From positions 603,035 to 667,034 of the forward strand of contig MNCI01004147.1 in the NCBI GenBank assembly GCA_015680685.1: DNA of 64,000 bases. Direction: 5' to 3'. This DNA comes from Gnetum montanum (taxonomy: Eukaryota > Streptophyta > Gnetopsida > Gnetales > Gnetaceae). Below, piece after piece: positions 9,880 to 22,486 of this stretch. Each line of letters begins with the position of its first letter. Within the stretch, counting starts at the first letter, position 1. The notes beneath the pieces were generated by a model that was given only the letters and a program-made list of their open reading frames with translations, was not told the origin of the DNA and did no database searches. Position numbers and translations under genes: made by a program.

Positions 9880-11152
9880 TGTCAAGCTTCTAGTATCAAT
9901 AGCAATTTAGGAGTGCCTAAAGCTTTTCCTATTTTGTCCTTAGATCATGTACCATCCACGCTTGTTGAGCGATGTTGGATGGAGGAGGTACATCCCATGG
10001 GCATGGCAGTTGTGGGAACATTTTTTTGGCCTTCACATACCAGGTTGCAAACTACCATCTCTCCTCTTCAAAATCTCTAGTTGTCTATAGTCTTGTGGTG
10101 GCGATGGTGGAACTTTTTGTTGTTGTTGCTATTGTTGTTTAGCTTATGGTTGGCTGCTAGGTCCTACTTGTTACTACTGACCAAGTTAGAATGTTATTGA
10201 CAAGAGTGGAACTTGCAGCTCCCTTAGTGCCTGCTGGCTTCTCTAGCTAATCTTTCTTTGGTGGCACCAGCTTAAACATATTTTCATAGGAAGCATTTTG
10301 GGCCTTCCTTGGGACATCATTGGTATATTCTAGGATTCTAGATTGTTAGCACAACTTCCTAATGAGGCAAGGGAATGGAAGTGTCAGTTTCCCTACCTTC
10401 TTCTCTTTAAATTGCCTTTGATTTCGAGGAAGAGCAAATGGGCAATGTTGGCATTAAATTATCTCATTAGAATAGCACTTCCTCTAGCTGCATATGTTGA
10501 TATTTTATTGAGCCTTTTAGTTGGAAACAAGTTATAGGTCCCAATATTAAAGTAAATCTTTTCCTTTACTGAGAACTCATTATAGTCCTTATCTTCTTTT
10601 CCATATGCTTTCTACAACCACAACCTCTTAGCATCAATGTTTGACCTACTTGAAATCTATGCCACATTGGATCCTTTGTTTGGAATGTTGAGGGCCTTGG
10701 CAACTACCTCTAGTGAATATGACACAGAGACTCGTTCAATTTTTACGATAGCATCGACTTGTTTATTTTGCCAAAATTGGTAGGTTTCTCCCAAATACCA
10801 TTCAGCACTGTTGAATAAGGTGGACCATAGGGGAAATGCTTGGAGTTGTGTCTAAACCCTAAAAGGATCAAAGTTCAATTCCACAATGATTGTGGACATG
10901 ATGGATTTTTCTTGTATGGCCTAAAGGCATTTTGGAGATAGCATGAGACGTTGCCCTTGTTTAACTGTTGGTGGGACTTTTGCCTCTCCTTGGGTTGAGT
11001 GCTTGATGATAGGAGTTTGTTGATGAATGCTGTAGGATTGGGCCTCTTGCTTTGTATGTTCTACTTGGGTAATTATTCCTCTATGACCTCTTGGTCTTTT
11101 ACTCCCATGTTGGGAAGGTCCTTCAGTTGTTGGTCTCTTTGGGACCAAATGC
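9880..11152 (-). pseudogene. Extra ORF of element H, divergent and internally deleted
   Basis: Minus-strand frames encode a protein related to the extra ORF of elements A and B. It has a basic N-terminus (LVPKRPTTEGPSQHGSKRPR), then TQLQAFPLWS, EWYLGETY and VSVSYSLEVVAKAL, and at the end KKMFPQLPCPWDVPP with a nearby HDLR. The long coiled-coil part between N- and C-terminal regions is mostly absent. The start ATG is not visible; the homologous position reads ATTTGG. Function unknown; the order and position before the 3' LTR match elements A, B and C. Confidence 0.6.
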
Positions 11153-11532
11153 AAGCAATAAGAGTTTGAAATTATTAAAGTGTTTAAATTAGTTCTTCAT
11201 AGTTCCTTATTATTCTTGTACTCTTGGCTAGATCAAGTTCTTGTCTTATTATGATTACAAAGTTAGAAAAATTTTCAAAAAGAAACTCCTTAAAGTGTTA
11301 TACCTTTAATTATATATGACCTTTTATAGTTATCGTTTTCTTACTTATTATGTCTTGAAATAGTTGGTATGGTCAATTAGGAGAATTGGTTATGCTAGTT
11401 AGCTAAAGTTTTATTAATTAATAATAACGTTTTCATTATTTTCTTATACTTATCCTTTAGAGCATCTTCTAGGTGCTAGAGAAATTTTGGCTCAAGTTTT
11501 CAAATGTTCATGCAATGCACACCACCCCAACT

Positions 11533-11570
11533 CCCCCCCCCCCCCCCCCCCCCCCCCCCCACACCCCCCC
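11533..11570. repeat. Poly-C tract
   Basis: A run of 28 C (11533-11560) followed by ACACCCCCCC. On the strand of element H this is a G-run near the place where relatives carry an ATGGGGG motif upstream of the extra ORF. An ambiguous base (n) follows at 11599, so the true tract length is uncertain. Confidence 0.8.
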
Positions 11571-12601
11571 TATCATACACAATGTAGAAGTAGTTGGGNC
11601 AAGATCAATAGGGTTCAAGAATTTTGAAAATTAAAGTTATGGGGATGAAGTTATGGCCTTGGCAAGTTAGTGTTCAAGAGCTTAGAGGAAAAACTACAAA
11701 AACTTCTCTTGCTGTAAAATGAAGAAATAAAAAATTTTGGTAGCTCCCATGTGTATATATGCTATTTTTATATGTACAACATCGTAGGGGCTATGACATC
11801 ATAGCTACGACATCATTGTCAAAAAATTTCAATTTTTTGGGAAAAAATGAGTCAATTGGAATGTTTGGAAGATGTGAAGCTTGTCCAAAGGGTCTTGGGT
11901 AATTAATGATGCTCAATTTTCAAAAATTGGGCATTCAAATTTCCTAAGGAAGGAATCTCGAGTAATGAAAGTTTATTAAATGGATAGGAGATGGATTAAG
12001 AATCATAGATGTATGGATAGATTATTAGATGGAATGGAAAATATGTATGGAATTTACATGAATTTGGAAGGCACAAGATGATGTGACATTGCTTATCAAG
12101 TATAAGATACAACAATTATACAAGTGGGTCCTCCCCAAAGCAGGCTCAAACCCTTAGTGCCCTTGTATAACCACACCTAAAAGTGTCTATAAGCTGTCAA
12201 GGAGTTGAATGTAAGACATACCTATCTAGCAAGACACACATGGTAGTATTGCCAGACTCATAAAATAACACTATATTATACCAAACCATAAAGTCATGAT
12301 TAAATATATAGTGAGGTGAAATGTATTGTAGAAGGGATTGTTGAAACTGGGATGTGAGATGTCTTACCATAAGCATAATGAATTCTTGTGTGTAATCTAT
12401 GGTTAGAGTAATCATTAGCCTTTTTGTCCAAGATTCAAACTAAGTCCAAACCACTTTCCAATGACATCACATTATTTCATCCCTAAGATTCACAACCATA
12501 AGGATACCACTGTTGCAAGGAGGATTACCATTTGGCATGTTATTCAAGGGAGGAGTTTATTAGTTGCACTTTTTATTTTTGAGATTCCTAAGAAGCCACC
12601 T

Positions 12602-12731
12602 ACCTTCAGGCATGGGTAGCATGTCTTTCCAGTGGGAACCCCATAAATTGATTTTGTGCATGGATTTTTTTTTACTATGTTGACCTTAATAGAGGACTAC
12701 CTTCAGGCATGGGTAACATGTCTTTCCAGTG
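12602..12731. repeat. Local duplication, offset 97 bases
   Basis: The 33 bases from 12602 recur at 12699 with one mismatch (shared core CATGGGTA.CATGTCTTTCC). In elements A and B the corresponding segment (reverse complement, near 37400 in A) occurs once, so the duplication arose in H. Confidence 0.7.
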
Positions 12732-13450
12732 ACATGATAAGACAACACTTATTGTACTCTTACTCACATTTTTTGTTAGATATTTATGAAAATAATACAT
12801 CCTTAATGATAGGATAGAACTCATAGCAATAACCCAAGAGAATCCACATGTCCCTTTGATGTCACACCCTTGTCATTCCAACTTGGTTCTTCACTTTTCT
12901 ATCTAGGCATGATGATCAGAGGTTTATTTTTAGTTTTATTCTAAAAAGAATATCATTATGGCCATGGTAAGAACCTCTTATTATTGGAATGGATGGAGGG
13001 ATGTCATGGTCTTACTATATAGGTAATCAACTCTTTATGAGTTAATAATATAGAGTAATCTTCACCTTATTGGGACTACATCTTACTTTATTTCTTGTAC
13101 TCTATTAAAAAATTAAAAAAATATGTACAAGACAAATGATGCAATTCATAGAAAAAATGAAAAAATAGAGAAAGAATTTGAAAAATATCAAATAATATCA
13201 AATGATTAAAAAATAAAAAAGTATAAAAGAATGAAAAGATATCAAAGAATGTGAAAATTGGTAAGAAGTATGAAAAGGTATAACAAGAAATTATAAACAA
13301 AAAAGAATTAGAAAACAAAAATTTGAAAAGCACTTATTAATTCCTACGTCAAGGTAAGGCATCTCCCCCATGATTGAACTCATGGGCAAGTGTTTGGAAA
13401 ATGAACCCTAGATCCTTGGATCATACACTCTAGGTTTCTCATTTACCAAT

Positions 13451-14330
13451 TGATGAGTCACGGATTGGCCGTGTTGACGAGGTCTCATTGACTAGGCCCT
13501 GTCAATGAATAATTTCATGTGTTGACGTGGCCTTATTGACATATGATTTATTCTTGCCTATAAATACATGTCAACCTGTCGTGTTTAGGCATTAGTCTAT
13601 CATAGGGTAGTGAAGCTCTTGTAGTTTTTCCATTTAGAAGTTAGAATATTTTCTTGAGTGCTCATAGCAGGAGTCATTGAGTGTATGGATCTTTATTCGA
13701 GCATTGTTGTACCTAAGCATGATGTTGTGTGTGGAAATAAAGATGAACTTCTTAATAAACCTTTACAACATTGTAGATAGTTTAAATGTTTCATTCATGC
13801 ATTTAATATTTTAGCTATTTATTCAATGTTTTCTAGTAATTAAGCTAATTAAGTAGTTAAGGAAGATAAGCTAAATAGCAATTAAGTAAACACATAAGTA
13901 TGACTGCTTCAAGCATGCGTATGACATTTGTTAATCCCAACAGTGCTTAATGCTTGGCAACCCAGCAACATTATACTTGTTCAAGATGTGTATGGCCAGT
14001 GGAACTAGATACTTATGTTAGGACTAGTTAAATAGTAGTTAGCTCATTAGATTAAAGTAGGTATTAAATTACTTTATTCTCTTTCTTATTTATTTCAAGC
14101 ATTGAAACCATAAAATATAAAATGACAAAAATCATGTGCCTCAATTACACTTAAACCATACCCTTAAGCTTCACTAGTGTAGTTGGGAAGACAATGAATG
14201 TCCTCAACATAAAGTTTACTTCCTAGAGAACTAGTGCACCAAAAATTATAGTCTACGAAATTTGACTGAATCGTGCATGAACACTTGTGATTCTTATGTT
14301 TGGGTATAGGGGGTACCTTGTCACTCATCA
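13451..14330 (+). repeat. 5' LTR of element B
   Basis: Starts TGATGAG, ends CTCATCA; 880 bases. TATAAATA at 13559-13566 and AATAAA at 13736-13741 bracket the likely transcript start and polyadenylation site. The U3 start (GATTGGCCGTGTTGACGAGG) matches the 3' copy at 50548 (GATTGGCCACATCGATGAGG), which pairs the two as one element. Confidence 0.88.
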
Positions 14331-14350
14331 TTGGTGCCATTGCCGAAGAG
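14331..14350 (+). promoter_or_regulatory. Primer binding site, tRNA-Asp type, element B
   Basis: TGGTGCCATTGCCGAAGA follows the LTR after one T. The complement of the plant tRNA-Asp(GTC) 3' end is TGGCGCCGTTGCCGGGGA; four mismatches, all transitions. Minus-strand DNA synthesis would start here. Confidence 0.75.
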
Positions 14351-14481
14351 TTCTTTTTGTTAAAACGTGTGCTATCTAGAATTAGTGAACATTATTAATA
14401 TCATTGCACGAACCCTAAGGTCAACATCATTCTCAAATTATATAATTACAAAAGCACATTAATATTTTATTTGTTTGTAAA

Positions 14482-16277
14482 ATGTCTTCTTCTCATAAGC
14501 ATGAAGATGTTAAATCACCAGCCCCATAATAGTGCAAGGTGGTATATACTTATCCAAATGAGTATGTGCTTGATTTCACCTTCATCCTACACTAGGATGA
14601 ACAATTATGATGACATGATGTGGAAGGTAACATTGTAATGCCTCTTGATTGAGCTATGCCCATGATGCTGCTTCAAACTCTTACGAAGTTAGGCATCCAA
14701 GATCTTCAAGGGGAATATGTTGTGAATAGTTATGAAACTTAGGACTATCATTCCATTGACACACAATGTAGGAGATATCAACACTAGGATAAGCACCATG
14801 AGTTCACAAAGGGGAAACACTTCACCAATCCCTTATTCTTGCTAAACCAAACTAGCAATGAGGATCCTCTCTCTAGGGGTTTTCAACATGAAGATTCTCC
14901 ACCCCTATTATTGGTGATGAGGATGTGACATGATGACAAGGAATCTAAGGATCGTGGTCATGACAAGCGAAGAGGTGGTGGTGGTGATCCACCTTCCTTT
15001 TCATCCTCTTCATATGATTCTGAACATGCCTCTTCATCTTCGGTTCTAATAGAATCCGTTGAGGAAATAATCGTGATGAAGGTCATCAATGAGACAATAA
15101 TGATTGTAAAGCCCACCAAGAACGAAGGGGTGGTAGAAATCATCATTGGCTTCATTGACACAATGATGATGATGAACCTATGTTGGAAAATCAAAGCATG
15201 CTTAACATTGTAAAGGCAATTAAAATTTCAACTAGGAATGTGAAAGACAGTTGGATCAAGTGCTTAGATATGAACAATATCCCAAGATTTGAGGGGGGAT
15301 ATAACTTTTATCCACAAAATCATATACAAGCCTTTCACGATGCCTACACCTTACAAAACATAGAGAATGATTGGTAGAAATTAAAGTTATTCCTCAGGAC
15401 ACTCATTAAAGAGGCAAAGAGTCGGTACCAGTCCTTGGAGCTAGAATCCATTTTCTGATAGAGTACCATGCTTGAGCTATTCAATAATAAATACTAGACA
15501 TACTCCAAAGTGTTCAATTTGAGAAGGCAAATCCAAGGCTGGAAACAGGGAACACATGAACCCTTGGATGCTACCATGAGCAGATATTATTTTCTCTTAC
15601 ATCAATGCCCTGGCCATGGTTATTCTCAGAGGAAACAACTCCACCACATCATAGATGGGCTTATAGCAAAAACTAAAAGAATTCTTGAGGTTTATGCCTA
15701 AGGGAGACAATCTAAACTGAGAGCTTATCAGATACAAAGGATAATAAAGTAGGTAGCAAAAGAAGAAGGTGAGTTGTGAAAAAGGAAAAGTGCAAAAGAA
15801 TATAATAGGAATCCTTCCATCAAAAAAAGGGAGGTCCAATTTTGTGATGAGGAGGAATCACCACTTGATGAAGTGATAAATAAAAAAACCTTGCCCATCC
15901 AAAAATCTGTTTTTGATATTTTGGCTAAGGTTGATAAATTATGGAACTCTTTGGATAAAAAATTCCAAACTACTATGAAGATTACTAAAGAGTCCAAAGA
16001 GGAGAATAGTAATCACAACCACAAGAGGCGGAAAGAAGATAAATGTGCCTACCAAAGAGGTAAGGGAAAAGTTGCTACAGTAGAAGAAGTTGTGGAGATA
16101 GACTTTGATGATGATGTTGGGTGTGATATTTGTCAATATGAACATCCTAAGGAATGTTGCCTTGTGGTTTCACACTTACAAGAGTTTGGGGTGTACACAC
16201 TAAATACTCAACTAGTAAGGAGGCAAGCACATAGACGATTGCCTTGTCCTCAAGGTAATCCAAGGCAGTTCCACTAG
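14482..16277 (+). pseudogene. gag of element B, broken
   Basis: Starts at the ATG of MSSSHKHEDVK, homologous to the MSSSSHK start of the other copies. A variable charged and Ser-rich region is followed by the gag core: DMNNIPRFEGGYN (about 15270-15305), then IQGWKQGTHEPLDATM and HQCPGHGYSQRKQL. Near the end lies CDICQYEHPKECC (about 16119-16165), an atypical zinc-knuckle-like motif. Several in-frame stops and frameshifts. Gag would form the virus-like particle. Confidence 0.75.
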
Positions 16278-16840
16278 CAACAATAGGCCTACTATCCCAG
16301 TGGAGCTCCATCACAACCATATGAGCAATACCAGCAGTGGTAGCAACCACAATCATGGGGGATGCCACCACCAAGATAATAGTACCTTTACAGGCACCTA
16401 GATCCATATCAGTACCATATTTAGCAACTCATTTCTCCACAAAGTTTGGCCAACCATTCCTCATTCCAGCATCACTATTACCCTCTAGAGTACCATCAAA
16501 CTCATTTTCCATCTACTCAAGGGGAGCATCCATATCCATACCATCCTCTGCATCTGTCTGCACACATCCCTCCACCCTTTACCCAGTTACCTCCTTCTTC
16601 ATCCATGTAGGATGAAATTCCCCCATAGCCACAATAACGAAATGCTACGAGGGCTGTAAATTTACAACTGGCTTTCTAGCCAAGTGGTTTAGATAATCAA
16701 TCCAAGAAATGACCATTTTTCCAACCCAACAATCCTTCCACCCTCATAACCTAATGCAACTAGTCATCTTGTATCTTCAACACCCTCATCCTTTGCATCA
16801 AACACATTCGAAAATCCTTTAAATCAAACACTGCCTTAGA
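16278..16840 (+). pseudogene. Gln/Pro/Tyr-rich gag-protease linker of element B
   Basis: Decayed coding sequence between the zinc-knuckle-like motif and the protease. Frames are rich in Gln, Pro, Tyr and His; the same region is better preserved in element E, where it contains WGMPPP and many PQ/YR pairs. No catalytic motif. Confidence 0.5.
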
Positions 16841-17400
16841 TCTACATTGTGATGCTAACTCATGCTATTTTTGATTAGGTTAAGTCTGGAAACCTTTCCA
16901 CAAAATGATATGACCCAAGAAGTCCTCTTATTTACTTGTAGATCATAGAACATGAGCCATGCAAGGATTTTCTTGATTCTGGTTCTGGTGTCAACCTCAT
17001 CTCCTATGATATGTACAAGGCTTGGAACCTACCACCTCTCAAGAAGAGCAATATCTATTTGGAATTGGAAAACTTGCTATTCCTTTAGGATTAGTGGAGG
17101 ACATTGTAACCATAGTTTGTGGGTGGTCTTATCCTGCTGATTTTCTTGTGATCAAGGTAGAAAACTACAAAGGCGACTACCCCATCATTATGGAACATGC
17201 ATGGTTAAGCACTGTTTATGCATGAGTGGGCATCAGGGACATCTCCTTGGAAATTACCAAGGAAAATGAATTTGGATAGCTTGAGAAGAAGTAAGTTCCA
17301 TGCATTGCATACAATGATAACGGGTGTAATTGTGTGCAGAAAATCTGGTCCATTAAAAGTACATTCATCAAAGCATGCAATTAGTGTGCACAAGAAACAG
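16841..17400 (+). pseudogene. Aspartic protease of element B, broken
   Basis: Retropepsin-like region with the active-site segment LDSGSGVNLIS (DSG at about 16975-16983), then MYKAWNLPPLKKSN, PLGLVEDIVT and VCGWSYPADFLVI. The block around IIMEHAWLS corresponds to the second half of the fold. The active Asp-Ser-Gly triplet is intact here, but a frameshift follows near 17070 and a stop near 17225. It would cleave the gag-pol polyprotein. Confidence 0.75.
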
Positions 17401-18690
17401 ATATCCAAAGGTGCCTGTACACAGTAGTGAAAAAACAGGAGGATACCCAGTGGCTAACAGTTGACTCTGATAGTAGCACACTATGCATGAAACCTATTGA
17501 GAGCCTGACATGTGCCTATGTCAAGGGCATGGATGAAGTTGAGCAAGTTCATCACTAACTCTCTAATGATGAAAATGATGATACCTTTTGGAAAGAGTTA
17601 GAAATCCCTACTGGGTTCAAGAAAGAACCCCTAGAGTTAAAAACTCTACCAGCTAACATGAAGTATGCATTTTTAGACAATGATAAGTTGGTTATCATCA
17701 ATGTAAATCTTGCTTCCAAATAGAAAGACAAGCTATTAAATGTGGTTAGCAAATGCCCAACAACCTTTACTTAGTCATATCTTGAGTTGACTAGAGTCAA
17801 TCCAAGGATATGCCAGCATCACATTTACACCAACTTGGCCATGAAGCCAAGAAGGTAGCTACAAAGGCAGTTGAACCCCAAGTTGAAGTAGATCATTAAA
17901 AAGGAAATAGAATAACTCCTCAAGGTGGGGTTCATCTATCCCATCACAAATAGCAAGTGGGTTAGTCCACTTGTAATTGTGCCAAAGAAATGTGAAAAGT
18001 GGTAGATCTGCATTGACTTTAGGCTGTTGAATATGGTAACATTTAAAAATCATTTTCATTGCCATTTGTGGACCAAGTGTTGGACACTATATTTGGACAT
18101 TGTTATTATAACTTCTTGGATGATTATAGTGGCTATAACCAAATCCAAATTGCGCCAAAAGATTAGGCCAAAACAACATTCACAAGTTCCTTGGGGACTT
18201 TTGCATATTGTAAGATGCCATTCGGTTTGTGTAATGCCCCTACAACATTCCAACGCCTAGTCCTTAGTATTTTTCAACAGCATATTGGTAGCCAAATAGA
18301 AGTCTTTATGGATGACTTCTCTACCTATGGGGTTACATTTGAGCAAGCTCTGGATTGCCTTAAGCAAGTATTACAAAGATGTGTTGAAACAAACCTTAGG
18401 CTCAATTGGTAGAAAAGCCAATTAATGGTCTAGGAAGGCATAGTATTGGGGCATAGAATTACTTAGGCAAGGATTGAGATAAACCTAGAATAGATAAAGG
18501 TCATCTAAGGAATCACACGTCAACCAAAGATAATTAAAGATGTCTAATCATTTCTTGGACACACTGGCTACTATTGGTGGTTCATAGAGAATTTCTCTAA
18601 GATTGGCAAATCGTTGGTCAAGCTTACAAAGAAAGATGGCTCATTCATCTAGACCAAGGAGTGAGAACATGCATTCTAATAGCAAAAAGA
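17401..18690 (+). pseudogene. Reverse transcriptase of element B, broken
   Basis: After a linker (TFWKELEIPTGF), the RT motifs appear in order: EQLLKVGFIYPI (with a stop), KWVSPLVIVPKK (about 17957-17990), LLNMVTFK, GTFAYCKMPFGLCNAPTTFQ (about 18194-18253) and FMDDFSTYG (18305-18331) with the two catalytic Asp. Then CVETNLRLNW, LGHRIT and SFLGHTGYYW. The FMDDFS form is typical of the Tat/Athila side of Ty3/gypsy. Many Gln and Trp codons are now TAG. Confidence 0.85.
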
Positions 18691-19135
18691 CAAACTCACA
18701 GAAACTCCAATTCTACAGGCACCAGACTTGTCTAGACCATTTCACATAATGATCGATGCATCTAATTATGCCTTGGGAGTCATGCTTACATAGTTGAATG
18801 ATAAGAAATGTCCATATTACATCCACTACATGAGCCGAAGCATTGTGGGTGCACAGTTGAATTACACCACAATTGAGAAAGAACTAATGATAGTGGTGTA
18901 TGCTCTTGAAAATTTTAGGTACTATGTGCTTGGCTATAAAGTATTTGTGCACACAGATCACTATGCCATTCACTTCCTAATGAACAAGTCAATGGTGAGC
19001 CCTCGTATCATATGATGGCTGGTGATCGTGTAGGGATTCGATCTCACAATGGTAGATTGAAAAGGGATTGAGAATGTGGTTGTTGACCATCTCTCTTGGT
19101 TAAGATGGGATAACAAAGAGGAGGAGAGCCTGATC
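18691..19135 (+). pseudogene. RNase H of element B, broken
   Basis: Follows RT in the same polyprotein: PFHIMIDASNYALGVML (about 18739-18787), YTTIEKELMIVVYALE with the conserved Glu, and HTDHYAIHFLM with a conserved Asp (about 18950-18980), then a DHLS.L end (about 19086). It would remove RNA from the RNA-DNA hybrid. One stop follows VMLT and another ends the frame near 19013. Confidence 0.8.
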
Positions 19136-20450
19136 TCTAATCAATTTCCAAATGAACTTATTTTTATAGGAGCAATAAATGACCAAGTGCCCACAGAAAC
19201 AACATGGTACGATGACATCCTCACTTACCTTCTCACTTAGGAGATGCCACAAGATTTGGACTAGGAAGAAATAATAGTTTCTTCATTGGGCTAAGTATTT
19301 CATGGAAATTAATGAACACGTTTACAAGGTATGTGCCGATGGCCTGGTTTGTTGGTGTGTCCTTGATGTAGACCAATTGCACATTCTCCATGATGCTCAT
19401 GAAGGCCCTTGTAGAGGCCAATATGCAAGAAAATGCATGGCCATAAAGATCCTAATGGTAGGATACTATTGGCCTACAATCTTCAGGGATGCCTATCTAT
19501 TTGTCTAATCCTATGAACACTATCAACAAGATGGTGGGATGACTGCTTGAATGGAGAATCCTCAATAGTGGATTCAACCATTGGAGCCCTTTGACATTTG
19601 GGGCATTGACTTCATGGGTTCCATCACACCATGTCTAATGGAAAGGCATACATCATCGTAGTAGTTGACTACTGCACCAAATGGGTACAAGGAGTAGCCA
19701 TCACCAATTGTACATCATCCATTGATACTTGATTTGTATAAAAAAATGTTGTAAATAGGTTTGGGGTGTCATGTGCATTGATTTTTGACAATGAAACCCA
19801 TTTTACAAATGCCAATTTTTGAAAATTCATGCAATGCTTGGGGTTCAAACATAAATTAACAACACCCTATCACCCCTAAGCCAATGGTCAAGAAAAGGTA
19901 AGTAATAGGGATATTACAAAGATTTTAACAATAATTATCATCAAATATAGAAGAGACTAGAGCATAAAACTCAACGATGCCCTTTGGGCCTATTGCTCAA
20001 CATGTAAACTTCCTATTAGCTACTCTCCCTATAAGCTAGTGTATGGAAAACTTTCAATGTTCTCGATTTAATTTGAGCTTTGTACATTCTCAACAGCCTG
20101 TGATTTGGACCTTGACCTGAGCTTAGCACAAAGAGAAAGATTGATCAACCTAAATGTGCTAGATAAAAATTGATTAGTGGCCCTATCTTTGAATGAAGTG
20201 CACAAGGCATTTAATAAGCAACATCATGACCTTCAAATATGGAAAGTAAAATTTCAATCAGGAGATAAGGTTCTCTATTGGAATCCCACACATGTACCCT
20301 AGAAAAAATGGTTCCAAACATTGTGGTAGGGACCTTATATAATTGATGAAATCTTTTTCTCTAGGGCCATGTTAATTTACAAACCTGAGAACCCATACAA
20401 AAAGTATTTGGTTAGCATCTAACAAGTAAAACCTTTCCTAGAGCCAAGAT
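19136..20450 (+). pseudogene. Integrase of element B, broken
   Basis: A degraded zinc-binding region (HDAHEGPCRGQ ... GYYWPTIF), then the core: PFDIWGIDFMGSI (about 19590-19622), FDNETHFTNANF with the second Asp (about 19785-19820) and YHPQANGQEKV (about 19868-19900), where the third acidic residue is displaced (EK against GE in relatives). A chromodomain is absent, and the C-terminal part has the GPY/F-type motif near 20330. The reading frame is interrupted repeatedly. Confidence 0.75.
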
Positions 20451-21568
20451 AAGCCAGTGCAACTAGTACCTCATTGGATGGACAACCATGCTTTATATTT
20501 CACATCTCCTCCTTTTAACTCAGTCATGGGGCAGATGGCCATGTGTGTTAACCACACACATGGCTCCTTAGTTTTTCACTTTTTGTTTTAAACATTGTTA
20601 ATTTTTACCTCTTTTTGGTTTTTCATTCTATTGATTTTCTCAACTTTTTGTTTTATAGCATTGTTAGTATGTGTTATCTTACTTGAATATTTTATACCTT
20701 TTTATATATTTTACTATTTTTTATGTGTGACTTTTCACTATTTTTGCTAATAAAAATTCTTTATTACTGTAGGACACAATGCCAATGTTGTTGTTTACTA
20801 ATGGTGGTTTATGCTTAATGTTGTGATTATCAATGTCTGATTTCTATTTGTGAATTTTGATGTATGATGACTAAGATATGGTTTATTTTTCATGGAACAG
20901 GTAGTGAGTTCACTTTATCCACCCACTCACAAACTATATGGTTTTCCTTGTTTTGGAAGTTTGAGGTCCCTTTCATTAAATAAACTCTTAATAAATTTGA
21001 TGACCTTGGTATTTTCCAAAATTGGAAAAGATTCAAAGGTTTACACAGGGTGTGACTTCAAGGGGACTCAATACTCTTTGTACTTTTCTATTTACTTGGA
21101 TGCTTGAGTGTTTTCATAGACTTCTTACTATTCCATGTCGTCCAATAATAGGAAGTCAAATAAAGTCTTTGCATGGTGTCGTTCCCATCTAAAAAGAAAA
21201 AGAAAAAGAAAAAACAAATAAATAAAACATGAAAAAAACATGATGGAAATTCAAAGCACACCCCTTAGACAAATAAACGGGCTACAAGCATTGGTTACGG
21301 GACTAGAAAGACATGTTACGCATGCCTAAAGGTTCCCTCTAACTAAGGCCCTCTTTCACTTCCTGCTCTCTTCTCTTCTATTTATGGAATGATGGTTGTT
21401 TAGTGGAAATGATTTGGTGTCTTGAGGGGGTGGATTGGTCTTGGAGTGACGATGCGAAATCATTGAAAAAGGTTGGTTTTGGTTTGGACTAAGGATGGAT
21501 CTTCCCGGGTCATTTTAAACACAAACTTTCACAAGGGACTTCTTATGACCTTAATTCGGGATTCCATC
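20451..21568 (+). other. 3' region of element B, first part
   Basis: Non-coding sequence after pol. It holds a PPT-like AGTCATGGGGCAGATGGCC (about 20522), T-rich sequence with repeated TTTTTGTTTTA, an AATAAA (about 21161) followed by an A/G-rich tract (21190-21220), and a conserved block GAATGATGGTTGTTT. The same order is found in A (36660-37690), D and E. Cut at 21569 by element A. Confidence 0.7.
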
Positions 21569-22466
21569 TGATGAGTTGCGGTTGGCTAAGTTGATGAGGC
21601 CTTGTCGACTTGGCTCCGTTGACACATCATTTCATGCGTCGACTAGTCCCCATCGATGTAGGGTTTGCTTTTGCCTATAAATACAAGCTCATCAACCACA
21701 TTTATGACATGTCTTATCATAGTAGTAGCAGAGCTCTTGCAATTTTCCTATTTGAGAGTTAGAATATTTTCCTGAGTGCTTGCAGTAGGAGTCATTAAGT
21801 GTATGGATCTTTATTCAAGCATTGTTATACCTGAGCACAATAGTGTGTGTGGTAATAAAGATGAGCTTCCTCATAAACCTTGCAACATTTTGGGATAGAT
21901 TAAATATTTCATTTATGCATTTAATGTTTTCAATCAATTATTCAATATTTTTCAGTAATTAAGCTAATTAAAAAAATTAAGCAAGATAAGCTAGATAAAT
22001 TAAATATATAAGCATGATTGCTCCAATCATAACATGTATTCGCTTGGTAATCCTAGTAGCGTTGTGCTTGGTGCATCTACTAGTGTAGCACTTGGTAACC
22101 CAGTAGTGGATACGTGGGTTTAGGACATGTACAGAAAGTGGGAATGAATGCTTATGTTAGGATTAGTTAGAGACCAATTAATTAGTTAATTTAAATTAGT
22201 TATTAAATTACTTTATCTCTCTCTCTTTTCAAGCATCCAAATACATAAAACATAAAATGATAAAAATGATATGCCTTGATTACTCTTAACCATACCATTA
22301 TTCTTCACAAGTGTAATTTGGAAGACAATGAATAACCTTAGGGCAAGGTTCACTTCCTAGAAGACTAGTGTATTGGAAACTGTAAAGTCCATGGAATTTG
22401 ACTAGATCATGCATGAACACTTTGTGATTTGTATGGTTGGGCATGGAGGTACCTTGTTGCTCATCA
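21569..22466 (+). repeat. 5' LTR of element A
   Basis: TGATGAG...CTCATCA, 898 bases. TATAAATA at 21676-21683; AATAAAGATGAG near 21855. U5 has the family repeat TTGGTAATCC/TTGGTAACCC near 22038-22102. The U3 (TTGCGGTTGGCTAAGTTGATG) pairs with that of 41715. Confidence 0.88.
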
Positions 22467-22486
22467 TTGGCACTATTGTTGAGGAA
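22467..22486 (+). promoter_or_regulatory. Primer binding site, tRNA-Asp type, element A
   Basis: TGGCACTATTGTTGAGGA follows one T after the LTR. It is a decayed form of TGGCGCCGTTGCCGGGGA; all differences are transitions. Position and the better preserved copies in F and D support the call. Confidence 0.65.

Larger units (their letters stand above)
8774..13450 (-). mobile_element. Element H, left part: inverted gypsy element (3' LTR and 3' region)
   Basis: An inverted, divergent member of the gypsy family. In its own orientation (right to left): a PPT-like sequence ATGGGGGAGATGCC that marks the end of pol in relatives (about 13360-13380), a T-rich 3' region resembling 36660-37700 of element A, an extra ORF (about 9880-11152), a PPT and the 3' LTR (8774-9632). 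It is interrupted at 13451 by element B. The inverted gag fragment at 51198-52425, on the far side of B, is probably its 5' part. It inserted in the LINE at 8774; its other end lies outside the window. Confidence 0.7.

Noticed and set aside
13088-13333. Minus-strand Phe-rich frame of 81 codons
   Set aside because: It comes from A-rich sequence in the 3' region of H, matching the T-rich non-coding stretch of A, D and E.
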